26,803 nucleotides of DNA from an uncultured Bacteroidales bacterium (GTDB lineage Bacteria; Bacteroidota; Bacteroidia; Bacteroidales; Paludibacteraceae). Below the pieces are notes generated by a model that saw nothing but the letters and a program-made list of their open reading frames with translations, did not search any database and was not told the origin of the DNA. The stretch's first letter is position 1, and each line of letters starts with the position of its first letter. This document shows, piece by piece, positions 1-7,058 of this stretch. The stretch lies in the NCBI GenBank assembly GCA_937911235.1, contig CALDPN010000129.1:1-26803 (forward strand), written 5' to 3'. The position numbers were made by a program, and so were the translations under genes.

Positions 1-939
1 CGCCTCTTGAAACGCCTCTACAATAGATTTTTCTCTGTAAGCTCTATCGGCATCATCCGCTGTAGCTCTAGTAATTATGAGCGGAAGAGAATACGACGTT
101 AAATTTGCCTGAGCGTATGCACTATCATAACTAATTAGATTTTTTCTCGCTTGTAGAAGTGGTGTTGTATTTCTTTCATATCCATTTAAAGACAAATGGT
201 CGTAACGCGCAGCCTCTCCTATTACTAAAATATACAATGGGTTATCGCCGTTTGCCTGTGGCTTTATTCCAAAAGAGAATGTAGACACCTGTTCTTCAAG
301 CTTTTTTTGATAATTTTGTTTGCTTACAATGTCTGCCAGTCCTAAATACAGGTTGTATGGATATATTTTATAAAGTTTTATATAGCAGAATTGCACTGCA
401 TTAGACATTTCGTTTAATATAGAACGATTTTTATGTCTTGTTTTACCATAGATTGTAAAAACAGTTACACCTGTTACAACTGCCAACACTGCACTAATAA
501 GTATTACCTTTCTTAGTTTTTTAGGTACTAGATATTGATTTTCTACCTTAAATGCCAATACAAAATAAAGCACATATAACACCCCTACCACTATACATAA
601 TGGCCACAATGAAACAAGTAATTCTGTGGCTTCGCCAATATCGGTGCGCAAAATATTTTGCAAAAACGCAGACGAAGTGGATTGTTTATTTAAGTATAAA
701 CTAGCAATATCTATTGGGAAGAATAAAAAATTGAAAATCCCTTGAATTAGGAAATATGCTCTAGCCTTAAGAAAAAGTGCTGGTAGCAACAATAACAATA
801 GCACAACCCATAGGTATGCAACCTTTTTTAATATTGAATATTCTAAATCTACCGCTACACAAAGCGAATAAAAAATAGGAAGAAGCAACAAAGTAAAAAG
901 CACGCAAATGCCTACCATGTTTAATACTTTAGATTTCAT
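1..939 (-). CDS. Phosphoethanolamine transferase-like membrane sulfatase-fold protein, N-terminal part (cut by window edge)
   Basis: The minus-strand reading frame opens with ATG at 939 and stays open for 313 codons to base 1. The translation begins MKSKVLNMVGICVLFTLLLL and shows about five hydrophobic segments in the first 170 residues, the layout of EptA/PmrC-type inner-membrane enzymes. After a linker comes VIGEAARYDHLSLNGYERNT followed by TPLL, the start of the periplasmic alkaline-phosphatase/sulfatase fold that moves phosphoethanolamine from phosphatidylethanolamine to lipid A or another glycan. The metal-binding Glu of the GE pair is present, but the next residue, Thr (the nucleophile) in EptA, is Ala here. 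The catalytic C-terminal half is outside the window. The tRNA terminator lies 42 bases upstream, so it probably has its own promoter, for which I found no good match. Family assignment is solid; substrate and activity are inference. Confidence 0.85.
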   Translation of the reverse strand, partial: MKSKVLNMVGICVLFTLLLLPIFYSLCVAVDLEYSILKKVAYLWVVLLLLLLPALFLKARAYFLIQGIFNFLFFPIDIASLYLNKQSTSSAFLQNILRTDIGEATELLVSLWPLCIVVGVLYVLYFVLAFKVENQYLVPKKLRKVILISAVLAVVTGVTVFTIYGKTRHKNRSILNEMSNAVQFCYIKLYKIYPYNLYLGLADIVSKQNYQKKLEEQVSTFSFGIKPQANGDNPLYILVIGEAARYDHLSLNGYERNTTPLLQARKNLISYDSAYAQANLTSYSLPLIITRATADDADRAYREKSIVEAFQEA

Positions 940-980
940 AATAAAAACGAAGAATAGAATAAAACAGATATAAAAAAGAA

Positions 981-1001
981 AAGGGGCTTATTCAGCCCCT
1001 T
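981..1001 (-). terminator. Rho-independent terminator after tRNA-Gly
   Basis: A perfect 8-bp stem (981-988 with 994-1001, AAGGGGCT/AGCCCCTT) has a 5-nt loop. On the minus strand it is followed by a T-rich run (CTTTTTTATA). It sits two bases past the tRNA 3' end and separates the tRNA from the transferase gene. Confidence 0.85.
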
Positions 1002-1003
1002 TG

Positions 1004-1076
1004 AGCGAAAAACGGGATTCGAACCCGCGACCCTAACCTTGGCAAGGTTATGCTCTACCAACTGAGCTATTTTCGC
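1004..1076 (-). tRNA. tRNA-Gly (anticodon GCC)
   Basis: Read on the minus strand, 73 nt fold as a complete cloverleaf. The acceptor stem is GCGAAAA/TTTTCGC with discriminator T, as expected for bacterial glycine tRNAs. The D-loop region is AGCTCAGTTGGTAGAGC. The anticodon arm AACCTTGCCAAGGTT presents GCC. The T arm is CGGGTTCGAATCCCG. CCA is not encoded (CAA follows the discriminator). A consensus promoter lies about 50 bases upstream and a terminator immediately downstream, so it is probably a single-gene transcript. Confidence 0.97.
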
Positions 1077-1128
1077 ATTTGCACCTTCAGGAGTTTGTCA
1101 ACCGTTGTTGTTTCCCTCAATTGCGATG

Positions 1129-1160
1129 CAAAGATATGACATATTTTTGGTCTGTGCAAA
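1129..1160 (-). promoter_or_regulatory. Bacteroidota-type promoter for tRNA-Gly
   Basis: On the minus strand TTTG (1160-1157) is followed after exactly 20 bases by TATCTTTG (1136-1129), a full match to the Bacteroidota consensus TTTG / N19-21 / TAnnTTTG. Transcription should begin near 1122, giving a leader of about 45 nt before the tRNA. Confidence 0.75.
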
Positions 1161-1177
1161 TTTTTCTGAAGAATTTT

Positions 1178-1201
1178 TCAAAAAAAGTGCATTTTTTTTG
1201 A
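1178..1201 (-). terminator. Possible weak AT-rich terminator after nspC
   Basis: A 9-bp inverted repeat (1178-1186 with 1193-1201, TCAAAAAAA/TTTTTTTGA, 6-nt loop) begins 7 bases after the nspC stop codon on the minus strand. The stem is nearly all A-T and has no separate T tract, so termination here is only a possibility. Confidence 0.3.
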
Positions 1202-1208
1202 TTTTTCC

Positions 1209-2345
1209 CTAACAAAGCCTGTTTTTATAGTCTTCGTAGCCAAATTTGCGCCACATTTCAAATGTGCCGTCCATTTTTAAGATACCTACACTTGGGTGAG
1301 AAACTCCATTAAAATATGTAGTTTTTACCATTGTATAGTGAATCATATCTTCAAAAATGATTCTATCCCCTACTTTTAGTTCATTTTCAAAAGACCAACT
1401 GCCATAATAATCGCCAGAAAGGCAACTATTACCACCCATTCTGTAAGTTGGTTTACCTTCAACCTCATCTGTAGCACCAATAATTGCTGGTTTGTATGGC
1501 ATTTCTAAGCAGTCTGGCATGTGACAAGCAAAAGAAACGTCGAGCATAGCAGTTTTTACACCTGCATTTTCTACTATATCTTGTACTGTTGACACAAGCA
1601 CACCTGTACGCCAAGCAAAAGCACTACCTGGTTCAAGGATAATTTGCAAATTTGGGTGGCGCATTTTAAAATCATTTAAAATAGAAATTAAATGCTCCAC
1701 ATTATAACCCTCACTAGTCATAAGATGTCCGCCACCAAAGTTTAACCACTTCACTTGAGGCAAGAAATCGCCAAACTTATCCTCCACTGCTTTCATAAGA
1801 CCTTCTAAGTCGTACGAGGTAGATTCACAAAGTGTGTGCACGTGCAGTCCTTCTAGCCCTTCTGGTAGCACATCCCCTAGTTGAGCACGTGTTACGCCAA
1901 GACGTGAGCCTGGTACACATGGATTGTAAAGATCTGTTTCCACCACAGAAAACTCAGGATTGATACGAAGTCCAGGAGAAAATGGTTTCTCTTTGATAAC
2001 TTCTGCAGTAACATACTTTTTATAATGTGAAACAGAGTTGAAGGTAATATGGCTACTATAAGATGCTATTTCTGCAAACTCGCTTTCGGCATACACAGGA
2101 GCGTAGGTATGAGCTTTACTACCCATTTCTTCAAACGCTAGGCGTGCCTCGCAAAGCGAACTTGCTGTAGAGCAAGGTATATACTCGCGCACTATAGGAA
2201 ATGCTTTCCAAGTGGCAAATGCTTTAAAAGCAAGGATAATTTCTATCCCTGCTTTTTCTTTTACTGATTTTATCAACTCCAAGTTTCTGCGAAGAAGTTT
2301 TTCTTCTAAAACATAACAAGGAGATGGTATTTTGCTGTAATCCAT
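1209..2345 (-). CDS. nspC: Carboxynorspermidine/carboxyspermidine decarboxylase
   Basis: A 378-residue fold-III PLP decarboxylase of the alanine-racemase-like superfamily. It removes CO2 from carboxyspermidine (or carboxynorspermidine) to give spermidine (norspermidine), the last step of the route that bypasses S-adenosylmethionine decarboxylase. The start MDYSKIPSPCYVLEE is typical of NspC. K41 in LAFKAFATW is the expected PLP-Schiff-base lysine, HVHTLCES and LNFGGGHLMT match the cofactor/phosphate-binding region, and GGNSCLSGD near residue 308 holds the active-site Cys and Asp. Length is normal. Its ATG overlaps the TAA of the upstream dehydrogenase (TAATG), which indicates translational coupling. 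In Bacteroidota the product is normally spermidine; that substrate choice is from family knowledge, not visible in the sequence. Confidence 0.95.
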   Translation of the reverse strand: MDYSKIPSPCYVLEEKLLRRNLELIKSVKEKAGIEIILAFKAFATWKAFPIVREYIPCSTASSLCEARLAFEEMGSKAHTYAPVYAESEFAEIASYSSHITFNSVSHYKKYVTAEVIKEKPFSPGLRINPEFSVVETDLYNPCVPGSRLGVTRAQLGDVLPEGLEGLHVHTLCESTSYDLEGLMKAVEDKFGDFLPQVKWLNFGGGHLMTSEGYNVEHLISILNDFKMRHPNLQIILEPGSAFAWRTGVLVSTVQDIVENAGVKTAMLDVSFACHMPDCLEMPYKPAIIGATDEVEGKPTYRMGGNSCLSGDYYGSWSFENELKVGDRIIFEDMIHYTMVKTTYFNGVSHPSVGILKMDGTFEMWRKFGYEDYKNRLC

Positions 2346-3547
2346 TATAATTCTAAATCACCATCAATAATTTCGTGCCATGGAAGACCGCTTTCTGCCA
2401 CTTTTTTCATAAATGGATCTGGGTCAAATTCTTCCACGTTGAACACACCAGCACCAGACCATTGTCCGGTTAAGAACATATAAGCACCAGTCATAGCAGG
2501 CACACCTGTGGTGTAGCTAACGCCTTGCATACCAGTTTCTTCATATGCTGCTTTGTGTGAACAGTTGTTGTAAACATAATATGTTCTTTCTTTTCCATCT
2601 TTAATACCACGAATGCGGCAACCAATTGAAGTCCAACCATCGTAGTTTTCACCTAAATCTTGTGGATTTGGAAGCACAGCTTTAAGGAATTGAATTGGAA
2701 CAATCTTCATTCCGTTATAATCAATCTCATCGATACGTGCCATACCAATATTTTGGATAACACGAAGGTGAGTTAAATATTCTTGACCAAATGTCATCCA
2801 GAAACGAGCACGTTTAATGGTTGGGAAGTTTTTAACAAGAGACTCTAACTCTTCGTGATATAGAAGATAAGATTCTTTTGGACCAATTTCTGGATAGTTG
2901 ATTGGTTGGTGAATTTCTAAAGAACCAGTTTCTACCCACTCGCCATTTTCGTAGAAACGACCTTTTTGGGTAATTTCACGAATGTTGATTTCTGGGTTGA
3001 AGTTGGTAGCAAATGCGTGGTGGGGATCACCAGCGTTGCAGTCAACGATGTCTAAATAGTGAATTTCATCAAAATAATGTTTAGCAGCGTATGCTGTATA
3101 AACACCTGTTTGACCTGGGTCGAAACCACAACCTAAGATAGCTGTTAGACCAGCTTCTTTAAATTTATCTTGGTATGCCCATTGCCAAGAGTATTCAAAT
3201 TTAGCTTCATCTAGTGGTTCGTAGTTTGCAGTATCTAGATAGTTACAACCTGCTTCAAGACACGCATCCATAATGGTTAGGTCTTGATATGGAAGAGCCA
3301 CATTGATAACTAATTTTGGTTGAAACTCTTTGAATAGAGCTACTAATTCAGGAACATTATCAGCATCTACTTTTGCTGTTTTAATTTCCACACCATAACG
3401 TTTTTTTACATCTTCTGCCACAACATCGCACTTAGATTTTGTACGACTTGCTAACATAATTTCTGTAAAAACTTCAGTGTTTTGTGCCAATTTGTGCACA
3501 ACTACGGTGCCTACACCGCCTGCTCCGATAACTAATACTTTAGACAT
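2345..3547 (-). CDS. Carboxynorspermidine/carboxyspermidine dehydrogenase (saccharopine dehydrogenase family)
   Basis: A 400-residue cytosolic NADPH-dependent enzyme that reductively condenses putrescine (or diaminopropane) with aspartate beta-semialdehyde to form the carboxylated polyamine used by NspC. The N-terminus VLVIGAGGVGT carries the Rossmann dinucleotide motif (residues 8-13). The middle has ILGCGFDPGQTGVYTAYAAK, typical of the carboxynorspermidine dehydrogenase/LYS1-like family, and the length fits. It starts one base after the stop of the CNNM-type gene and its stop overlaps the nspC start, so the three genes form one transcription unit. Family members are often annotated as saccharopine dehydrogenase; the neighbouring nspC decides for the polyamine role. 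Confidence 0.93.
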   Translation of the reverse strand: MSKVLVIGAGGVGTVVVHKLAQNTEVFTEIMLASRTKSKCDVVAEDVKKRYGVEIKTAKVDADNVPELVALFKEFQPKLVINVALPYQDLTIMDACLEAGCNYLDTANYEPLDEAKFEYSWQWAYQDKFKEAGLTAILGCGFDPGQTGVYTAYAAKHYFDEIHYLDIVDCNAGDPHHAFATNFNPEINIREITQKGRFYENGEWVETGSLEIHQPINYPEIGPKESYLLYHEELESLVKNFPTIKRARFWMTFGQEYLTHLRVIQNIGMARIDEIDYNGMKIVPIQFLKAVLPNPQDLGENYDGWTSIGCRIRGIKDGKERTYYVYNNCSHKAAYEETGMQGVSYTTGVPAMTGAYMFLTGQWSGAGVFNVEEFDPDPFMKKVAESGLPWHEIIDGDLEL

Positions 3548-3548
3548 A

Positions 3549-4580
3549 TTATTCTGTTTGACGTTGTTGATAAACTTCTCTTGCTAACTCTTGCATATCT
3601 GTAGTGGTATCTTGTTCGTCCACTATTTCTACACCAATCATAGTTTCGATGACATCTTCCATTGTAACTACACCGCGAAGACCACCGTATTCGTCTACAA
3701 TAATGGAAATATGTTCACGCACGCTCAACATTTTTTCCCAAATGGTAAATACAGATTCATCTTCTGGGAAAGAAAGTATTGGACGTTTAATTTCTGACAA
3801 TTTTATATCAAATTGGTCTTCTGAAAGTTCTTCTAAGATAATATCCTTAAGCACATAGCCTGTTACGTTGTCTTTGTCTTCCTTGAAAATAGGAATACGT
3901 GAAAAACGCCAGTCATTAGCGTCGTAAAATTCTTTTAGGCTCATGCTTTCATCTGCCATTTCAAGCACAATTTTTGGAGTCATTATCTCCTTGGCTTTCA
4001 CATTTGATAGTTTTAGGCAAGATTTTATAATTCTGCTTTCAGATTCTTTAAACACACCTTCGTCGGTACCCATATCCACCATAGCAGATACTTCTTCACG
4101 AGAAACTGTTACTGCATTATCCTTTTCTTTTGAAGAAAACAATTTTGTAATAAGTTCTGAAAGGATAACAAAAGGATATGTAATGTAGATTAAAAACTTA
4201 ATAACACCTGCTGATGGCAATGCCAATGAACGCCATGAGTTTGAGCCTATAGTTTTAGGGATAATCTCTGAGAATATCAAAATAAGCAAGGTTAAAACCA
4301 CAGATGCAATACCAAACCATTCGTCACCCCAAATGCGAGTAACCTCTGCACCTACACCTGCAGAACCAATAGTATGTGCTATAGTATTTAATGATAGAAT
4401 AGCCCCTACAGGTCTATCAACATTATTTTTAAGTTCTTTAAGTAAAGAAGCTGATTTTCTTCCTTCTTGCTCTTTCGCAGTAATGAAAGACATAGGAGTA
4501 GAAAGCAAAACAGCCTCAAGAATGGAACACAAAAAAGAAATAGCTAATGCTCCAAAAAGATATATAAATATCATTATCAT
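3549..4580 (-). CDS. CNNM/CorC-type transporter with DUF21 and CBS pair (hemolysin-family protein)
   Basis: A 343-residue inner-membrane protein. Residues 1-150 form a DUF21/CNNM domain with several membrane segments (FIYLFGALAISFLCSILEAV, ASVVLTLLILIFSEIIPKTI, LIYITYPFVILSELI). Residues about 190-320 are a CBS pair, with IVDEYGGLRGVVTMEDVIE at its end. It stops shortly after the CBS pair and lacks the C-terminal CorC_HlyC domain of longer homologues. Relatives are magnesium (or other divalent cation) exporters regulated by nucleotide binding to the CBS pair; the ion here is inference. It is the first gene of the polyamine operon. Two in-frame ATG codons (4580 and 4574) are possible starts. 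A -7 box lies at 4612-4605. Confidence 0.88.
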   Translation of the reverse strand: MIMIFIYLFGALAISFLCSILEAVLLSTPMSFITAKEQEGRKSASLLKELKNNVDRPVGAILSLNTIAHTIGSAGVGAEVTRIWGDEWFGIASVVLTLLILIFSEIIPKTIGSNSWRSLALPSAGVIKFLIYITYPFVILSELITKLFSSKEKDNAVTVSREEVSAMVDMGTDEGVFKESESRIIKSCLKLSNVKAKEIMTPKIVLEMADESMSLKEFYDANDWRFSRIPIFKEDKDNVTGYVLKDIILEELSEDQFDIKLSEIKRPILSFPEDESVFTIWEKMLSVREHISIIVDEYGGLRGVVTMEDVIETMIGVEIVDEQDTTTDMQELAREVYQQRQTE

Positions 4581-4604
4581 CTACTACAAATAATTTCTAT
4601 TTTG

Positions 4605-4612
4605 CAAAGATA
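4605..4612 (-). promoter_or_regulatory. Probable -7 box for the CNNM-dehydrogenase-nspC operon
   Basis: TATCTTTG on the minus strand matches TAnnTTTG exactly and lies 24 bases before the start codon. A -33 TTTG at the right spacing is not evident; the nearest is ATTG after 23 bases. It lies just past the terminator of the previous operon, where a promoter is expected. Confidence 0.5.
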
Positions 4613-4644
4613 ATAATAAAATTACAATTTCTATACAATAAAAT

Positions 4645-4678
4645 AAGAGGCAACCAAAATATTTTTTGATTGCCTCTT
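4645..4678 (-). terminator. Terminator of the adhesin/PorE/PorP operon
   Basis: A 15-bp stem (4645-4659 with 4664-4678) with one T-G wobble on the minus-strand RNA and a 4-nt loop, followed by a T-rich run on the minus strand. It begins 27 bases past the stop of the PorP-like gene. Confidence 0.8.
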
Positions 4679-4704
4679 TATTTATAATTCTATTCTATTT
4701 AAAA

Positions 4705-5616
4705 TTAATCGTCCCATTCAGAGTTTTTCTTCTTGGTTGGGATATTGAATGAAAGCATAATTTCGTGAGATGTCCATGCCACATCGCTAAGTTTACCCAC
4801 GTTTAAGTCGAATGAGTAACCTACACGAAGCCATTCCCATTCAAGACCTACGTTTACGTATGGAGTAGCAAGGGTACGATAACCGATACCTGCCCAGAAC
4901 ATTTTTCCGAAGAAACCTGTTACGTTCACGTCCACCACGTGAGATTGACCTGTGTAGTAGTAAGAAGCCGCAGGAGCTAGCTTAACTTTTTCTGTTACAG
5001 GAATGAAACCACGAGCATAGATATGATAAGTAGGTGTAGAAGATAGAGATGTTAGATCTTCTTCTTTAATAAAGAAACCTGGAATGTGGTTGATAGCAGC
5101 ACCTGCCATGAAGTATGGCATAGAGTACTCAATACCGAAGCTAGCATCGAAGCTACCTTTACATGTGTATTTATCATAAAAACCATCACCACGCTCATCT
5201 TCATCTACAAGAATGTGTTTTGCAGGGTCGAATGTTTTAATTACAGCACCTACGCCCACACCTAAAGATAATAAGTGTTTGTTTTCGAAATTTAAGTGAT
5301 AAGCATACACACCTCTCACTTGGATTTGGTTATATGCAATACCAGAACCGTCGTATGAGAATGTAAGACCCACACCTGAGTTTGCTTTATCAAAGTATCC
5401 GTGTACGTTTAATAAAGTAGAGAATGGAGCACCATCTGCGCCCGCATATTGAAAACGGTTTAGTGAGAATATGTTCACATTTTCGTCGTTACCTGTACCA
5501 GCAGGGTTCACTGCAATACGAGAAAACAACTGTTCTGTAAGCACAAAGTCATTTTGTGCAAAAGCTATTGTAGCACTAGCCACTAAAGCTGATAGTAATA
5601 CGATAATCTTTTTCAT
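4705..5616 (-). CDS. PorP/SprF family type IX secretion outer-membrane protein
   Basis: A 303-residue predicted outer-membrane beta-barrel. It has a signal peptide (MKKIIVLLSALVASATIAFA, cleavage before QNDF). The family signature near the N-terminus is present: the NPAGTG segment, the NRFQY and PFSTLLNVHGYFD region, then SGVGLTFSYDGSGIAYNQ. Alternating beta-strand patterns run to the C-terminus. Family members are outer-membrane partners for T9SS substrates bearing type B C-terminal domains, helping their secretion or surface attachment; SprF next to SprB in Flavobacterium johnsoniae is the known example. Here it follows a PorE-like gene by 6 bases and the 1251-aa type B substrate, so it is probably the dedicated partner of one or both adhesins. 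Normal length, no defect seen. Confidence 0.9.
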   Translation of the reverse strand: MKKIIVLLSALVASATIAFAQNDFVLTEQLFSRIAVNPAGTGNDENVNIFSLNRFQYAGADGAPFSTLLNVHGYFDKANSGVGLTFSYDGSGIAYNQIQVRGVYAYHLNFENKHLLSLGVGVGAVIKTFDPAKHILVDEDERGDGFYDKYTCKGSFDASFGIEYSMPYFMAGAAINHIPGFFIKEEDLTSLSSTPTYHIYARGFIPVTEKVKLAPAASYYYTGQSHVVDVNVTGFFGKMFWAGIGYRTLATPYVNVGLEWEWLRVGYSFDLNVGKLSDVAWTSHEIMLSFNIPTKKKNSEWDD

Positions 5617-5622
5617 AGTCTA

Positions 5623-7032
5623 TTATTTTCTCTTATTGTTAAAGTTTTGTAGGTAATCTTCATATTCTTGTTTCTTAGCTTCATTACGAGCATCGATAGC
5701 AGCATCTTCTTCCTTAGCAGATTTAGCCTCATCGGTAGTTTCATCATATTGCTCAATTTCACCAGCTGTTTCGTCTAAGATAATACGTACTTCTACACGA
5801 CGGTTTTGTGCGTGTTCTTCTTCTGTTTGTGCATTAGGCACTTGAAGACGACGTTTACCATAACCTACTGCTTCTAACACAGTTGGATCATAGTTTTCTC
5901 TTGAGATAAGAAGTTCTCTAATAGTATCTGCACGACGTTGTGATAGTTTGTCGTTGTATTCATGAGAACCACGTGCGTCGGTGTAACCTGAGATTTCGAA
6001 ACGACAGTCTGGGAAGTTGCGCATTTCTGTGGCTAGACGATGTAAGTCTTTATAGAACTCTTCATTTAAGATATCGCGGTCGAAATCAAATAGGAAGAAT
6101 ACCCAGTAGAAACGACGTTTCTTTTCTTCGTATGTTGGTTCTGGATCTGGTTCTGCTGGAATTTCGTGGAATAGATAAATATCAGTATTTCCATTTCTGT
6201 CTGAAATAAGCATTGGAACGCTGTCGTAAACAAACATATTGTAGTTTTCGCCACCTGCATTGTATGGTTCTGGCATAAGAACTGGTTCATTCCATGTAGA
6301 ATCTGCTGCGGTAGAAGAGTAAACTGCCATAGCGCCACCTCTTGAGCTAGATACATACATTAATGTATCGCCAAGGATTTGCACCCAGTCTTCGTCTGCT
6401 TTTGAGTTTAAACCTTCTGCTGCAACTGGTTCTTTCCAGATTCTTTCTTCTTCGTTTTCAATATCTACATAGTAAATATCACGACCACCTTTTACACCTT
6501 CCATTGTGGTACTAAAGTAAACACGGTCGTTGTTTTTAGCCATTGCTGGGTTGTAGAAACCTTGTAAGTATGGAAGACGATAGTTCCAACCTGCACTTTG
6601 TACGAAGTTTTGTCCTGTACGTGATTTTGTTGTACCGCGAATTCTCATACGTGTACCTGGTTGCCAAACACCGTTTTTATCACAGATACTTTCGTATAGA
6701 TAATCACTCTTATAGTCTTTGTTATATTGGCTATAATATATACGATTACGTTTTTTGTCGTATGCCACAAGACCATTTACTTTAATTTTAGAGAAGTCTT
6801 TACATACTTGTGGGTTGTCTAGTTCTCCAAGTGTGTCTAGTTTTGTAACATAAACAGTTTCTCCTCGCAAGAAGATAAATGTGCTATCCTTGTATGGAGA
6901 TAGTGCAAATTCTTTTTCTTCTGTACTACTTATAGTAGGATCGAAGGTGTAGCCTTCTGCATACTTTTCGCTAATAGCTGCCATTGCAGATATTGAACAT
7001 AATGCTAGAAAAGCAGTTAGTAGTTTTTTCAT
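5623..7032 (-). CDS. PorE-like OmpA-family protein with N-terminal beta-propeller
   Basis: A 469-residue periplasmic or outer-membrane-associated protein. It has a signal peptide (MKKLLTAFLALCSISAMA, cleavage before AISEK; the Cys lacks a good lipobox). Residues about 30-290 contain PD40/WD40-like repeats (NNDRVYFSTTMEG and DRNGNTDIYLF are recognisable blades). A C-terminal OmpA-like domain spans about 308-420, with SGYTDARGSHEYNDKLSQRR matching the peptidoglycan-binding motif. A charged, probably helical tail of about 50 residues follows. P. gingivalis PorE has TPR, WD40 and OmpA domains; this protein lacks an evident TPR part. Its position between a type B substrate and PorP/SprF suggests it anchors the PorP-like barrel to the cell wall. 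It is 26 bases after the adhesin and 6 before porP. Confidence 0.87.
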   Translation of the reverse strand: MKKLLTAFLALCSISAMAAISEKYAEGYTFDPTISSTEEKEFALSPYKDSTFIFLRGETVYVTKLDTLGELDNPQVCKDFSKIKVNGLVAYDKKRNRIYYSQYNKDYKSDYLYESICDKNGVWQPGTRMRIRGTTKSRTGQNFVQSAGWNYRLPYLQGFYNPAMAKNNDRVYFSTTMEGVKGGRDIYYVDIENEEERIWKEPVAAEGLNSKADEDWVQILGDTLMYVSSSRGGAMAVYSSTAADSTWNEPVLMPEPYNAGGENYNMFVYDSVPMLISDRNGNTDIYLFHEIPAEPDPEPTYEEKKRRFYWVFFLFDFDRDILNEEFYKDLHRLATEMRNFPDCRFEISGYTDARGSHEYNDKLSQRRADTIRELLISRENYDPTVLEAVGYGKRRLQVPNAQTEEEHAQNRRVEVRIILDETAGEIEQYDETTDEAKSAKEEDAAIDARNEAKKQEYEDYLQNFNNKRK

Positions 7033-7058
7033 ATCTATCTAATTTTATGTTATTTACA

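Noticed and set aside
5623..7032. PorE-like protein as a lipoprotein
   Set aside because: The Cys at residue 12 is preceded by Leu rather than Gly, Ala or Ser, and a standard signal peptidase I site (AMA before A) follows.
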